Source: Cryptomeria japonica
Taxonomy: Eukaryota; Streptophyta; Pinopsida; Cupressales; Cupressaceae
Direction of reading: 5' to 3'
Assembly (NCBI RefSeq): GCF_030272615.1
Contig: NC_081411.1
Span: 181,060,977 to 181,124,976 of the forward strand
DNA: 64,000 nt
The notes beneath the pieces are model-generated. The model did no database searches, was not told the DNA's origin, and saw only the letters and a list, made by a program, of their open reading frames with translations. Positions 1-10,484 of this stretch are shown here, piece by piece. Every line of letters starts with the position of its first letter. The stretch's first letter is position 1. The translations under genes were made by a program, and so were the position numbers.

Positions 1-9
1 GTCTATATG

Positions 10-130
10 ACACAGACACTGTTCTGTGATGCACAGACGTGCTCAGAGAACACAGACGCTCTTCCAGGACGCAGACGCGATCAGATGCAACACAGACGCG
101 TTTCGGAGACACAGACGCGGTTCCAGAAAC
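10..130. repeat. Degenerate short repeats in the leader of element L
   Basis: The core ACACAGACGC and variants recur about every 18-24 bases (around 10, 33, 51, 70, 91 and 110). The spacers differ in sequence. The array lies in the untranslated leader downstream of L's primer binding site on the minus strand. An open frame across 43-420 on the minus strand runs through these repeats and into the LTR, so it is not a real gene. Confidence 0.55.
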
Positions 131-312
131 CTGCAAAATAAATCTGGCAAAACATAGGCGTGATTCCCGATCCCGCAGACGCTTATGAAACTCAGAGACG
201 CGATCCGAACGCTCGCAGATGCAGAAAAACCTAAAATGCCATCGAAAAATGTCCGATCTGCAACTTCAAAAATGCAAAATCTACAAAAAATGTTAAATGC
301 AAAGGGACAAGG

Positions 313-330
313 GTCCCACCGGGCGTGCCA
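313..330 (-). other. Candidate primer binding site of element L
   Basis: On the minus strand this reads TGGCACGCCCGGTGGGAC, beginning 9 nt after the LTR terminus. Its complement has the layout of a tRNA 3' end: a CCCAC T-stem strand, a 7-nt acceptor strand, a discriminator G and CCA. The primer tRNA was not identified. The site clearly differs from the initiator-Met type sites of the copia elements in this window. Confidence 0.55.
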
Positions 331-339
331 AAATGTGTA

Positions 340-1103
340 TGGTGAAAATGGATAACAATAACAGCAATATTGAAAGGCTAAATGAATCCAACCACTAAAC
401 CCTAGCCTAACAATGAACAAAGATCCACCATAACATATGAAGATTACCTAAGACAATGCAAATAACTCAAAATCACAAAGATTATACCATCACATGTCCA
501 ATAGGGTTTTGATCTCTATTCTTCCTATCTCCATTGATCTTGCTTGATATTTTTGCTCTCAGATTTTTGTATGCACAAGAGCTCAACAAAGAACGGAATG
601 TGGTTGCAAGTAGGATCATAGTGTAGCCAAGTCTTCAAAATTTGTCATTAGGGTTTGACAATGAAGGAAGCATCTTCTTAAATAGAAGACACAATAAGAA
701 ATGGAGGGTTAAGATTGAGAGGTGTAAAAAGGAGGTCGTCTAGGATTAGAGGGTAGGTAGGGGAAATAATAAAATAATGAAAGAGGTAGGTAGTGTAGGA
801 ATTAAGAGATGAATGACATGTGTCATGTGTAGAAAAAGATTAATGAATTAATTAAATAAATAAAGATTTATTTAATTAATAGAAGAAATAGGACAATTAA
901 ATAAATAAAATATTTATTTAATTTAGGAAAGGGATAATTTAAATAAATAAATGTATTTATTTAAATAAGAAATAAGGCTAGAAGAGGATAAATGAATTAA
1001 TTAAATAAATAAAAATTTATTTAATTAATAGAACAATTAGGCTTAGATAATTAAATAAATAAAATATTTATTTAATTAAACATGACAATTTTGGGTGTCT
1101 ACA
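340..1103 (-). repeat. 5' LTR of element L
   Basis: This 764-bp LTR is homologous to 62021-62831. It is bounded by TG at 340 and ...TCTACA at 1103, so the minus strand reads TGTAGACACC...CACCA. A TATA-like stretch (TCTATTTAAG on the minus strand, near 675-690) marks the probable promoter. The outer end directly contacts copia A LTR sequence. Confidence 0.75.
845..1080. repeat. Five serial AT-rich inverted repeats in the L LTR
   Basis: Five units in a row, each of the form (AATTAAATAAATAAA...) followed within a few bases by its reverse complement (...TTTATTTAATT). Each could fold as an AT hairpin. The same series is present in K's LTR at about 62570-62805, so it is a family feature and not chance low complexity. 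It lies in the upstream part of the LTR relative to the minus-strand promoter. Confidence 0.6.
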
Positions 1104-2460
1104 ATATGTTTTATAGACAGGCATAAAACATAAAACCTTCATATGCTTAACAGGTAAAACAAAGCATCACAAGACAAAAGCATTTCACATGACACACATA
1201 TTTTTCACGTGGAAACCCAATTGGGAAAAACCACGGTGGGGATGAATACCCACAAGCTACTTTTTGAACTCTTTAGAAGTCCACTCTGCTAGGAGCCTTG
1301 TCTAGTTAAAGACATTACAATAGGTTCTGCTAGGAACTGATCCTGTTAGGGATCACCCGGTTAAGGGATACCTAGTTAAGGGTTAAACCCGGTAGGGTCA
1401 CCTTGTTAGAGGATTTCAAGAAATCAATAGCTGAAAGGATCCCCTAAGCTCTATAGCTTCTCAGAGCTCATTAACCTCAAGTTACCCAGTTAAGGGAGTT
1501 GAATAAAGCCGGTTAAGACCACCCTGTTAAGGGATTTTGAATCAAGCTAGTTAAGGTTACCCTGTTAGGGGCTTTTACAACTGTTGAAGTTGTTAGAGAT
1601 CAATAGGAATTACAATGATCTGTTAACAACACTCAATGCTAATGCAGATCTATTTAGGCTCCTCTTCACCTTCTGCACATTTACTTTGCAGGTATCTCTT
1701 CTCTCATTTAGTCTGGCTAGAATCATGTATCACTTTCCTTGGATACACATTCACAACTTTTGCTAACAGCACTAGAAAGAAACACAAAATCGACCTTATA
1801 GGAAACAGGCAGGTCGGTAGCAAAAACCCTAAACCCTAAACCTATTAGGTTAAGAAAATCAAGCGGTTCAATCCTGACTGTTGAATCATATTGCATTAAA
1901 TGCAATAGTCTTGAATCGATCTCAAGACATTCTCCATCATCCATTTTCCACCGATTCCATGGTGGCTAATAACCCATCACGCATTACCACCATTTGATAG
2001 ACTTCGCACATTCCCGAGGTGGATAGGAATAGTCTTCTTCATGCAAGATCTTTCATGTGCACAGAGCTTACATGGCAACATGATCTGTTCTCCATTATAC
2101 TGCTAACTCATCACATAAAGATCACCAATTGAGTCACACAGACTTGAGGTACTCCAACTGGAAATCCTGAAGTGGAAACTACCTACCAACTGGTAGTCAT
2201 ACAATGCTTCCATGTGTCGGTTCCCATAACTACATGTCGGTTTGTCTTGAAAATTCCATGTGTCGGTTCCCATAACTACATGCCGGTTCATCTTGAACAA
2301 ATATTCCACTTCACTTTGGCATATAAATTAGTTCATACATATGCCAGTTCCTCTCTATTTTCACCTATCACATGTGCCGGTTCACACCATGTCTCATATT
2401 GACATCAATGACAACATACAATATCATTATGTCTTCATGTCAGTTCACATAATGCCAACA
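1104..2460 (-). repeat. 3' LTR of element A, truncated by L
   Basis: Aligns with 7150-8504. It ends at 2460 in AATGCCAACA, so the minus strand starts TGTTGGCATT. It contains the LTR module seen in all copia elements here (ACGTGGAAACCC, spacer, GGGAAAAACCACGGTGGG near 1208-1242) and many short TTAAGG repeats such as GTTAAGGGAT between 1300 and 1575. The first part of the LTR is missing at the L junction. Confidence 0.88.
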
Positions 2461-2702
2461 ATCTCCCCCTTTGGCATTGATGGCAATATACAAAGATATC
2501 TTCTCTGCTTCACATCTTCTCCCCATTTGCTGTAGATATCTTTTCGCTTCACTCCTTCTCCCCCTTTGACAATAATGCCAAAGTGGAGGTACAAGCATCT
2601 CAGTTCCATCATGCTGCTCCCCCTGAGGAGGAGCATCCTTCAACACATTAATCAACAAAAATTTGACCTTGCACTACCTGACTGATGTGGAATACTTTAC
2701 TT
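2461..2702 (-). other. Polypurine tract and 3' untranslated region of element A
   Basis: ATCTCCCCCTTT at 2461-2472 is the complement of the plus-strand-primer tract AAAGGGGGAGAT and sits directly against the 3' LTR. A second purine tract (complement of TCTCCCCCTTTG) occurs near 2558-2570 and a third near 2620. No gene is seen between here and the RNase H frame. Confidence 0.75.
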
Positions 2703-3365
2703 TTAGTTCACCTCCCGAAGGGGTAATACCCCTAATTCACCTCTTAAGTGCTCAAGTGTAGTCTTTGGGAGAGGCTTGGTGAATATGTCTGCTAACTGCT
2801 CCTTACTAGACACATTCTCCAGTGCAATCTCTTTATTCTGAACCTTTTCCCTCAAGAAATGATACTTAAGCTCAAAATACTTGATTCTAGAATGTAAAAC
2901 TGAATTCTTTGATATATTGATAGCACTTGTGTTATCACAGAATATACTTACCAGGTCAGATACAGGGATCTTGAAGCCTTCCAGTACATGCTTCATCCAA
3001 ATTGTGTGAGTGTAGTTCATGAAAGCTGCAACATACTCTTCTTCTGTTGTAGACTGAGAGATACAACTATACTTTTTACTCATCCATGAAACCAGTCTAC
3101 CACTGAGAAAGAATGCACCACCGGTTGTGCTCTTTTGCTCATCCATATTACCTGCCCAATCAACATCTGTGAACACTTTCAGATTGAAATCATTGCTATA
3201 TGGGTACCACAATCCATAGTCAATTGTTCCCTTCAGATACCTAAGAATCTGCTTGACTGCAATCAAGTGGGATTCTCTTGGAATCTTCTGGAACCTTGTA
3301 GTATTGTCAACTGCATGTGCAATATTTGGTCTACTATGCACTACATAATGCAACTTACCAATCAT
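2703..3365 (-). pseudogene. Copia A RNase H domain (C-terminal Pol)
   Basis: A 220-codon stretch covers the end of the reverse transcriptase connection and RNase H. It starts with the conserved GKLHYVVHSRPNIAHA region. The TDVDWAGN stretch supplies an RNase H aspartate, and STTEEEYVA supplies the catalytic glutamate region. The FCDNTSAINIS motif and the terminal DIFTKPLP motif complete the domain. RNase H removes genomic RNA during reverse transcription. It is separated from the upstream RT frame by a stop at 3366-3368, so the polyprotein is broken. Family assignment is firm, but activity is unlikely. Confidence 0.88.
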
Positions 3366-4019
3366 TGATTAGTATTCCTTCTCATCAACCAATGCGGAAT
3401 CATCTTCTTTAGATAATTTGCAACCAGTCACCATCGGTGTACCAACCAGTTTGCTATCTTCCATGCCAAAAGTCTTCATTACCTCTTTGACATATTTGGA
3501 CTGAGTGATAAAGATTCCATCTTTCATCTGCTGGATGTGCAGTCCAATGAAGAACTTAATCTCCCCTATGAGTGACATCTCAAACTCTTTCTTCATCTCA
3601 TCAGCAAACTCATGACTCATCTTGTCATCTCCTCCAAAGATAATGTCATCTAAAAAAACCTCATAGATCAGGATCTGATCTCCTTTAGACTTCAAGTAGA
3701 TATTGCTATCTTCACTTGTTCTCTCAAATCCAATCTTCACAAGATGGGAATGTAAGTGCTCATACCATGCCCTAGGTGCTTGCTGTAGACCATATAAGTC
3801 TTTATGTAGCCTGCACACCATATCACTATCTTCAGATAGGGAAAACCCATTTGGTTGCTCTATATATACCTCTTCTTCAAGTACACCATTTAGGAATGCA
3901 GATTTTACATCCATCTGATATACTTTGAACCTTTTAAAAGATGCATATGCAAGAAGCATAAGAACTCCTTCCAATCTGGCTACAGGAGCAAAGGTTTCTC
4001 CATAGTCTTCTCCTTCTTC
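3366..4019 (-). pseudogene. Copia A reverse transcriptase core
   Basis: The open part is 3369-3974. It contains [13 protein letters not shown] (first catalytic aspartate), LYGLQQAPRAWYE, and VFLDDIIFGG in the position of the usual YVDD/FVDD box, so both active-site aspartates are kept but V is replaced by L. It also has FFIGLHIQQ and STPM-like VGTPMV. Stops just upstream (about 4018-4020) separate it from the integrase frame. Its role is copying element RNA to DNA in virus-like particles. It is classed as a pseudogene because the polyprotein is interrupted on both sides. Confidence 0.88.
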
Positions 4020-5309
4020 TTAAGCATATCCTTTGCACACCAATCTGGCTTTATTCCTAATCATTGTACCATCCTCATTCAACTTGTTTCTGAACACCCA
4101 TTTGGTGCCAATGAAATTTTTATGCTTTGGTCTAGGTACCAAGGACCATGTACCATTTTTCTCTATCTGGTCAAGTTCCTCTTCCATTGCCTTGATCAAG
4201 TCTTCATCTTTATGAGCCTCTTTGAATGATTTAGGCTCAAATTCAGAGATCATACATGAGTTTTCTCTGATCTTTCTTCTTGTAAGGATTCTTGCATCCT
4301 TATCTCCAATGATCTGCTTAGGATCATAATTCAGCTTGACAAACTGAGGAATGGTCTTAACTGGTTCTTCTTGCTCTTCCTCTTTATCCTCATCTTCATC
4401 AGTATCAGCATTCACCGGTTCAAGAACACTGTTACTAGTACTTGGTTGACTGACAACCAGTTCCCAGAAGGTTGCAACTAGTTCATTTACATCTTTCTCA
4501 CTACCGGTTTCCTCAGCTTTCTCAGAGGATTCATCAACTCTTACATTGATACTTTCCATAATTCTTTGAGTTCTATTGTTATAGCACTTGAAGGCTTTAC
4601 TCTTGGTGGAATATCCTAGAAATATTCCCTCATCACATTTAGCTTCAAATTTGCCCTGATGTTCACTCCTCTTAATGTAACATTTTCTACCAAATACCTT
4701 AAAGTAGCTAACCACAGGTGTCTTACTTGTCCAATACTCATAAGGAGTTTTATCCTTACCTTTCTTGATGAGTATCCGGTTCATTGTGTAGACTGCAATT
4801 CTCACCAATTCTCTCCAAAAGGTGTGAGCTACCTTTCCTTGAATCAACATGGTTCTAGTTGCTTCAACCATAAACCTGTTATTCCTCTCTGCTAGGCCAT
4901 TTTGTTGTGGAGTCCAGGGGGCAAATAGTTGTCTCTTGATGCCAAATTCTTCACAATACTTGTTGAATTCATCGGAAGTGAATTCCCCTCCTTGATCAGT
5001 TCTGAGACACTTGATCCTTTTACCACTTTCCTTCTCCACTAATGCTCTGAAAGCTTTGAATTTTCCAAAGGCTTCATACTTGTCTTTCAAGAACATGACC
5101 CACATCATTCTTGAGCAGTCATCAATGAGGATCATGAAGTATCTATCACCCTGCACACTCCTAGTTTTCATAGGACCACACAAATCAGTATGCACAAGAT
5201 CAAGCAAGTTGTCAGCAGTGAAAGATTTACCTTTAAAAGTTGAGGAAGACATTTTCCCCAATTGACACTCTCTACACAAGGTATTATCCGGTTTGTTTAG
5301 CACCGACAA
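4020..5309 (-). pseudogene. Copia A integrase plus start of reverse transcriptase
   Basis: The longest uninterrupted copia frame in the window (429 codons). It contains HTDLCGP (first D), LRTDQGGEF (second D) and QNGLAERNN (E region) of the DDE integrase core. Next come the GKDKTPYEYW, FGRKCYIKR and DEGIFLGYS motifs of the copia integrase C-terminus, then an acidic linker rich in D/E, and finally GTKWVFRNKL...ARLVCKGYA, the start of RT. The three catalytic acids are all present. The frame ends at the stop at 4020-4022, inside RT. Confidence 0.9.
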
Positions 5310-5777
5310 CCCTCTAACTGCCTTGATCTTACTAGCCTTTACAATGTTATCAAAGTTTATATGACAGAGTCTCCTATGTCATATCCAACTATTAGCAAGC
5401 TTAGCCATAAGATAGGTACTTACATTTGCATTCAACTAAAATAAGTTACCTTTGGTCTAAATGCCGGTGGCCACCAATTTACCATCTTTTCCTTTGATTC
5501 TGCAAACTCCATTCTTGAATTGTAGAGTGAGGCCACTGTCATTTAGCTGGGCAACACTTAGAAGGTTGTGTCTAAGACCATCAACCCAGTACACATTGTC
5601 AGCACTACTCTTTCCATTCAAAGAGATGGACCCTTTGCCTTTGACCATGCATGGTGCATCATTGCCAAAGCGAACAACACCACCATCATACTCCTCTAAG
5701 GATAGAAACTTTTTCCGGTCACCAGTCATATGGTGAGAACAACCACTGTCAATGATCCACTCATTTGAATTATCAAA
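5310..5777 (-). pseudogene. Copia A protease and pre-integrase zinc region
   Basis: The minus strand around 5730-5770 encodes WIIDSGCSHHMTGD, the aspartic protease active site (DSG). It continues in 5457-5729 with VRFGNDAPCMVKGKGSI and NVYWVDGLRHNLLSVAQL. The HHCC-type pre-integrase region follows at 5310-5456, broken by stop codons near 5456 and 5380. The protease would process the Gag-Pol polyprotein. The reading frame is split at about 5777 and 5456. Confidence 0.82.
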
Positions 5778-6792
5778 CTAAGAGACAAGAGCCTTCTTGT
5801 CTGCTACATCTTCCTTTACAACAACAAACACAATGTCTTCATTCTCTTCATCTTCTGATTCCTCATCTATGACACATTCATCAGTTGCCACAAAACAATT
5901 TATCCGGTTTCCTCCCTTGAATTTCTTGAACCTTTCCAATTTATCCTTGTTGTCTCTATTAGGACAATTCATAGCAATATGTCCTATCTGGTTACAAGAA
6001 AAGCATTTCAAAGGTACCTTACCTTTGTATTTACCAGTTCCTTTTGAGAATTTCCTGGCAAGAAGTGCTTCAAATTCCATCAAAAACTCTTCATCATTCA
6101 TTTCTCTTCTCTGATTAGGTTCACCACTAGTGCTAGCCTCTTTTCCTCTTCTGGATGGTATAGCAAAGGCTTTAAAAGCTGATTTTGTCTTTTGAACATT
6201 GCCATCAAAACTATTCAGCTCATAGGCTATCAACTTGGCTATGATGGAGTCCAAGGACACCTTAGACTTGTCTATTGATCTCAGCTCCTAATAGTAGCAA
6301 CCCTTATTACATAGACCGGCAACAGGGATCTCAGGACTTTGCTTACCACTATGGAATCTTCTATTTTTCCACCTGCACTCTTGATTTCTCCAACAACCAT
6401 TTTGATTCTTATTCCATACTGCTGAATGGTCTCTCCTTCAATCATCCACATGTCTTCAAACTTCCCTCTCAGGCTTTCTTCCTTAGCTTGTTTTACATGC
6501 TCATCACCACCATAGATATTTTCAAGAGCATCCCATACCTCTTTGGGATTTTCCTTGTCCTGAACATCAATAAACTCAATGTTAGATAGACTACTAATGA
6601 GGGCTTCCATGACTTGCCCATTTTCTTGTATCTCTCTCTTTTGGTCATCGGTGAGAGTACCGGTAGGAACAACATATACATTTTCAACATAACTCTAGTG
6701 TTGAACACCCATGCTTTGGATTAATATCTTCATCATGTCTTTCCATATGCCAAAATTTTCCCTATTAAACTTTGGACCTTCCCTTTTCATCA
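5778..6792 (-). pseudogene. Copia A Gag (UBN2-type with CCHC zinc knuckle)
   Basis: Starts at an ATG at about 6790-6792 in the context MMKREGPKFNRENFGIW, the usual start of copia Gag. The Gag core (GGDEHVKQAKEESLRGKFEDM...) is at 6281-6610, and the C-terminal part (5778-6260) has the intact knuckle CFSCNQIGHIAMNC. Frameshifts or stops at about 6700, 6611 and 6261-6280 break the frame. Gag forms the virus-like particle, and the knuckle binds element RNA. Confidence 0.82.
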
Positions 6793-6848
6793 TTTCACTA
6801 GGATCTTTTCCTCAAGCGGTTAAGCTTACAACATAGAGGACCTAGAGT

Positions 6849-6860
6849 GCTCTGATACCA
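6849..6860 (-). other. Primer binding site of copia A
   Basis: The minus strand reads TGGTATCAGAGC, complementary to the 3' end of plant initiator-Met tRNA, the usual copia primer. Two bases separate it from the LTR boundary at 6863. Confidence 0.9.
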
Positions 6861-6862
6861 AT

Positions 6863-8504
6863 TGATAACTCAATGATGAACCACTAGTACCAAACCAGTA
6901 CCGAGAGGGGGGGTGAATCAGTACAAACACAAATACAGTCCAAAACCGATTTGACAGCAAATCCTCCAAATGACTGACAAATAGGGATATTGGTAAAATA
7001 GAGTGCAATTGGTAACATCTAGTATAGCTCAATCAGTCATGAACTGGTCACTCAATAAGCTTCCTTCTTAGCTGAATACTATAGTATCATTATCTTCTCA
7101 TGCATAAACAGGTAAACTTAATCATCAGATCTTCACAACAGTGAGCTCAATATGTTTTATAGACAGGCATAAAACATAGAACCTTCATATGCTTAACAGG
7201 TAAAACAAAGCATCACAAGACAAAAGCATTTCACATGACACACATATTTTTCACGTGGAAACCTAGTTGGGAAAAACCATGGTGGGGATGACTACCCACA
7301 AGCTGCTTTTTGAACTCTTTAGAAGTCCGCTATGTTAGGATCCTTGTCTGGTTAAAGACATTACAATAGGTTCTTCTAGGAACCGATCCTGTTAGGGATC
7401 ACCCAGTTAAGGGATACCCGATTAAGGTTAAACCCGGTAGGGTCACCTTGTTAGAGGATTTCAAGAACTCAATAGCTGAAAGGATCTCCTAAGCTCTATA
7501 GCTTCTCAAAACTTATTAACCTCGAGTTACCTAGTTAAGGGATTTGAATAAAGTCAGTTAAGACCACCCTATTAAGGGATTTGAATCAAGCCAGTTAAGG
7601 CTACCCTATTAGGGGATTTTACAACTGTTGAAGTGGTTAGAGATCAATAGGAATTACAATGATTTATTAACAACACTCAATGCTAATGCAGATCCATTTA
7701 GGCTCCTCTTCACCTTCTGCACATTTACTTTGCAGGTATCTCTTCTCTCCTTTGGTCTGGCAAGAATCATGTATCACTTTCCTTGGATACACATTCAGAA
7801 CTTTTGCCAACAACGCTAGAAAGAAATACAACATCGACCTTATAGGAAACAAATAGGTCGGTAGCAAAAACCCTAAACCCTAAACTTGTTAGGTTAAGCA
7901 AATCAAGCAGTTCAATCCTGATCGTTGAATCATACTACATTAAATGCAATAGTCTTGAATCAATCTCAAGACATTCTCCATCGTCCATTTTCCACCGATT
8001 CCATGGTAGCTGATAACCCATCACACGTTATCACCATTTGACAGACTTCGCACATTCCCGAGGTGGATAGGAATAGTCTTCTTCATGCAAGATCCTTCAT
8101 GCGCACAGAGCTTACATGGCAACATGATCTGTTCTCCATTATACTGCTAACTCATCACACAAAGATCACCAATTGAGTCACATAGACTTGTGGTACTCCA
8201 ATTGGAAATCCTGAAGTGGAAACTACCTACCAACTAGTAGTCATACAATGCTTCCATGTGTTGGTTCCCATTACTACATGCCAATTCATCTTGAACATTC
8301 TATGTGTCGGTTCCCATAACTCAATGCCAGTTCATCTTGAACAAATATGTCACTTCACTTTGGCATATAAACTGGTTCATACATATGCCAGTTCCTCTCT
8401 CTTTTCACCTATCACATGTGCCGGTTCACACCATGTCTTATATTGACATCAATGACAACATACAATATCATTATGTCTTCATGCCAGTTCACATAATGCC
8501 AATA
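6863..8504 (-). repeat. 5' LTR of element A (complete, 1642 bp)
   Basis: Runs from TGATAACTC at 6863 to AATGCCAATA at 8504. The outer dinucleotide is TA instead of the expected CA. It contains the GAGAGGGGGGGTGAATCAG module near 6903, the ACGTGGAAACC / GGGAAAAACCA module near 7254-7285, and a TATA-like site on the minus strand near 7835-7845 (CCTATAAGGT). It directly abuts B LTR sequence at 8505. Confidence 0.9.
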
Positions 8505-9387
8505 GATCATGGTTGGTAAAGAAAACCCTAGGCATCTACAGTTTGAATTTATGTTTTCATGGGAAAGCATGTGTATAAATATGCAGATCCAAGACTTGGG
8601 TTGTTTGATGAGAAAGTGTGATTATGCTAGGTGAGAGTTGATTAGTTTGAGTGTTGATAGAAAAAATTGTGAAGTAACTGAGTGTTAGATGAAGAACCGG
8701 TAAGAAGGGTTTAATTGACAAGGCTTAAGATAATCAATAACTATTATAGAGCATAACAGTCTATTAAACTGATAGAACCTAAACTAATAAAATAAAAACA
8801 GAGAGTGAAGGAGAGTAGATAGAGTGTGAGAGGAGATCTGGCAAAGCAAAAGCTGAGGTGAAAAAATTCAGACATAGTGAATAGAGAATTGGTAGAGAAA
8901 AGAAGCAGTGTGATAGAGAAAAGTTTAACCGATAGAGATAATTGTTTGCAGTAGTTACAAAACTCATATGTAAAAAGGTGCTCATCATAGTATTGATTTT
9001 TATCTCATTGTATTTCACTGAGTGGGTGCTTGGTGTATGGGTTGGTACTCCTTGAGTTGGTGCTCAAAATAGAGTAGGGGTTGGTTCTCCTTTCGGTAGG
9101 TGCCCATAAATTGTTAGGGGTTGGTGCTCCTTGGGTTAGCACTCTAAATATTGTAAAACAATTATTTTATTGTGAGGCTAGATTGGAGCAGTAGATCTCC
9201 AACAACATTTCTCATCGAGGTTTTTCCCACATTGGTTTTTCCTTGTATATCCAGTGTTATGGGATGCACTCTTGTGTGTGATTTCTTATTACTAGTTTTG
9301 TTATTCTACTAGTTGGACACACTATTTGAAATTGTTTATAATCATTGATTCACCCTCCCCCCTCTCAGTGATATCTTATGTTCTACA
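8505..9387 (+). repeat. 5' LTR of element B, 3' half only
   Basis: Matches 37914-38749 in the 3' LTR. It has a clear TATA box (TATAAAT at 8574-8580) followed by the probable transcript start region. A short direct repeat of GGGGTTGGTGCTCC-like units lies near 9040-9150. It ends TTCTACA at 9387, immediately before the primer site. The left end is cut by copia A. Confidence 0.87.
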
Positions 9388-9389
9388 AT

Positions 9390-9401
9390 TGGTATCAAAG
9401 C
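9390..9401 (+). other. Primer binding site of copia B
   Basis: TGGTATCAAAGC, one base different from the initiator-Met tRNA complement (A instead of G at position 9). The same variant occurs in element J at 55200. Confidence 0.87.
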
Positions 9402-9462
9402 CTTAGGTTCCCTATTGGTCAAATATTTCTCTAACTTGGGTAGATTCTGGTTTAAGAACACA

Positions 9463-10484
9463 ATGACAAGGAATGAATCCTCCTCCTCCAAAGCTCCCAT
9501 GTTTTATGGTACAAACTATTTCTTCTAGAGAAGAAGAATGGAAACCTATATGTCCTCCCTAGGTTTTGATTTTTGGATGTCTGTGAAGAAATGGGTCAAC
9601 TGTCCCTAATTCTCCTCCTACAGATCCGGATGCTAAGAAGGATTATGAAAACAATGCCAAGGCCAAGCATGCTATTCTAAGTGGATTGTCTGATAATGAG
9701 TTTGTTAAGGTTATGCATTTCTCATCCACCAAGGAAACTTGGGATAATTTGAAGAGATTATTTGAAGGAGATGTCAAAGTCAAGGAGGCTAAACTACAAA
9801 CACTTAGAGCTTAGCTTGAAGAATTGAAAATGAAAAATGGAGAAAATATTATCGATTGTCTTCAAAGAACTGATGAGATGGTAAACACTATTAGAGGACT
9901 TGGAGAGGATATATCTGATAAATTTATTGTCAAAAAGGTACCTAGATCACTCACATCTAAGTATGATACAAAGGTCTCTACAATAGAAGAATCCAAGGAT
10001 TTGAAAACCTTTTCAATGGATGAGCTATTTGGGTCCCTAACTGCATATGAAATGAGAGCCTCTAGTGGAGAATCTTCAAAGGAAGATATTGCTTTCAACT
10101 CCATCAAAAAGGGTAAGGAAGAAATTGTTGTTCATGAAGAAAACAGTGAAGAATCAGATACAATAGTTGAAAATTTTGCAAGGAAGCTTAAAAGAGGATC
10201 CGAGAAGTACAAAGGAAAATTGCCTTTCAAATATTTTAACTATGGTAAAATAGGACACTTTGCTTCAAAATGTCCCTATCGTGAGAATAGTGGAGAGGAC
10301 CAACAAAGAATCAACATACCTTTGGGTAAGCATAAAAAGAAGAAAGCCTACCGACAATAAAGAAGAAGCTACCAAAAGCAAAACAGTCTCTACACTTTTG
10401 AAGATGATGCTAGAGATGAAGAAGGTGTCTCAAAAGATGACTATTATGAGGATGAAAGAGAAATTAATCTATTTATGGCACTAG
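9463..10484 (+). pseudogene. Copia B Gag, N-terminal part
   Basis: Starts at ATG 9463 (MTRNESSSSKAPMFYG), with a TAG after codon 20 and further stops, then an open stretch 9824-10360. The Gag core is recognisable (KMKNGENIIDCLQRTDEMVN..., LTAYEMRAS). The first zinc knuckle is damaged: where CX2C is expected the sequence reads YFNYGKIGHFASKC. The frame is cut at 10484 by insertion of copia C and resumes at 17175, with ACTAG duplicated at both ends. Confidence 0.8.

Larger units (their letters stand above)
1..1103 (-). mobile_element. Element L: 5' end of a Ty3/gypsy-like LTR retrotransposon
   Basis: This is the right-hand end of a minus-strand element that continues off the left edge. Seen: an LTR (340-1103) that is repeated at 62021-62831, then, reading the minus strand, a 9-nt spacer, a candidate primer binding site and a leader with short repeats. 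There is no coding domain inside the window. It is assigned to Ty3/gypsy because the primer site is unlike the copia sites elsewhere here, and because the related copy K shows a gypsy-style polypurine tract. It abuts the truncated copia A LTR at 1104, so L inserted into A. Confidence 0.7.
1104..8504 (-). mobile_element. Element A: Ty1/copia LTR retrotransposon
   Basis: A minus-strand element with 5' LTR 6863-8504, primer binding site 6849-6860, gag-PR-INT-RT-RH in that order from 6792 down to 2703, PPT 2461-2472, and 3' LTR 1104-2460. It is inserted in the 5' LTR of element B: the base after 8504 resumes B LTR sequence that matches 37914 onward. Its own 3' LTR lacks about 287 bp on the left, where element L interrupts it. 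The other copy of its target duplication must lie left of the window. Confidence 0.9.

Noticed and set aside
43-420. 125-codon open frame on the minus strand
   Set aside because: It runs through the leader repeats and into the LTR of element L, crossing the primer binding site. No domain, and composition follows the repeats.
2703-6792. Endogenous pararetrovirus (caulimovirid) origin for the RT-containing frames
   Set aside because: Integrase precedes RT, LTRs and target duplications flank the units, and no movement or coat protein motif is present. All are copia retrotransposons.
6849-6860. tRNA genes at the TGGTATCAGAGC sites
   Set aside because: Only about 12 bases complementary to a tRNA 3' end are present, at LTR borders; these are primer binding sites.
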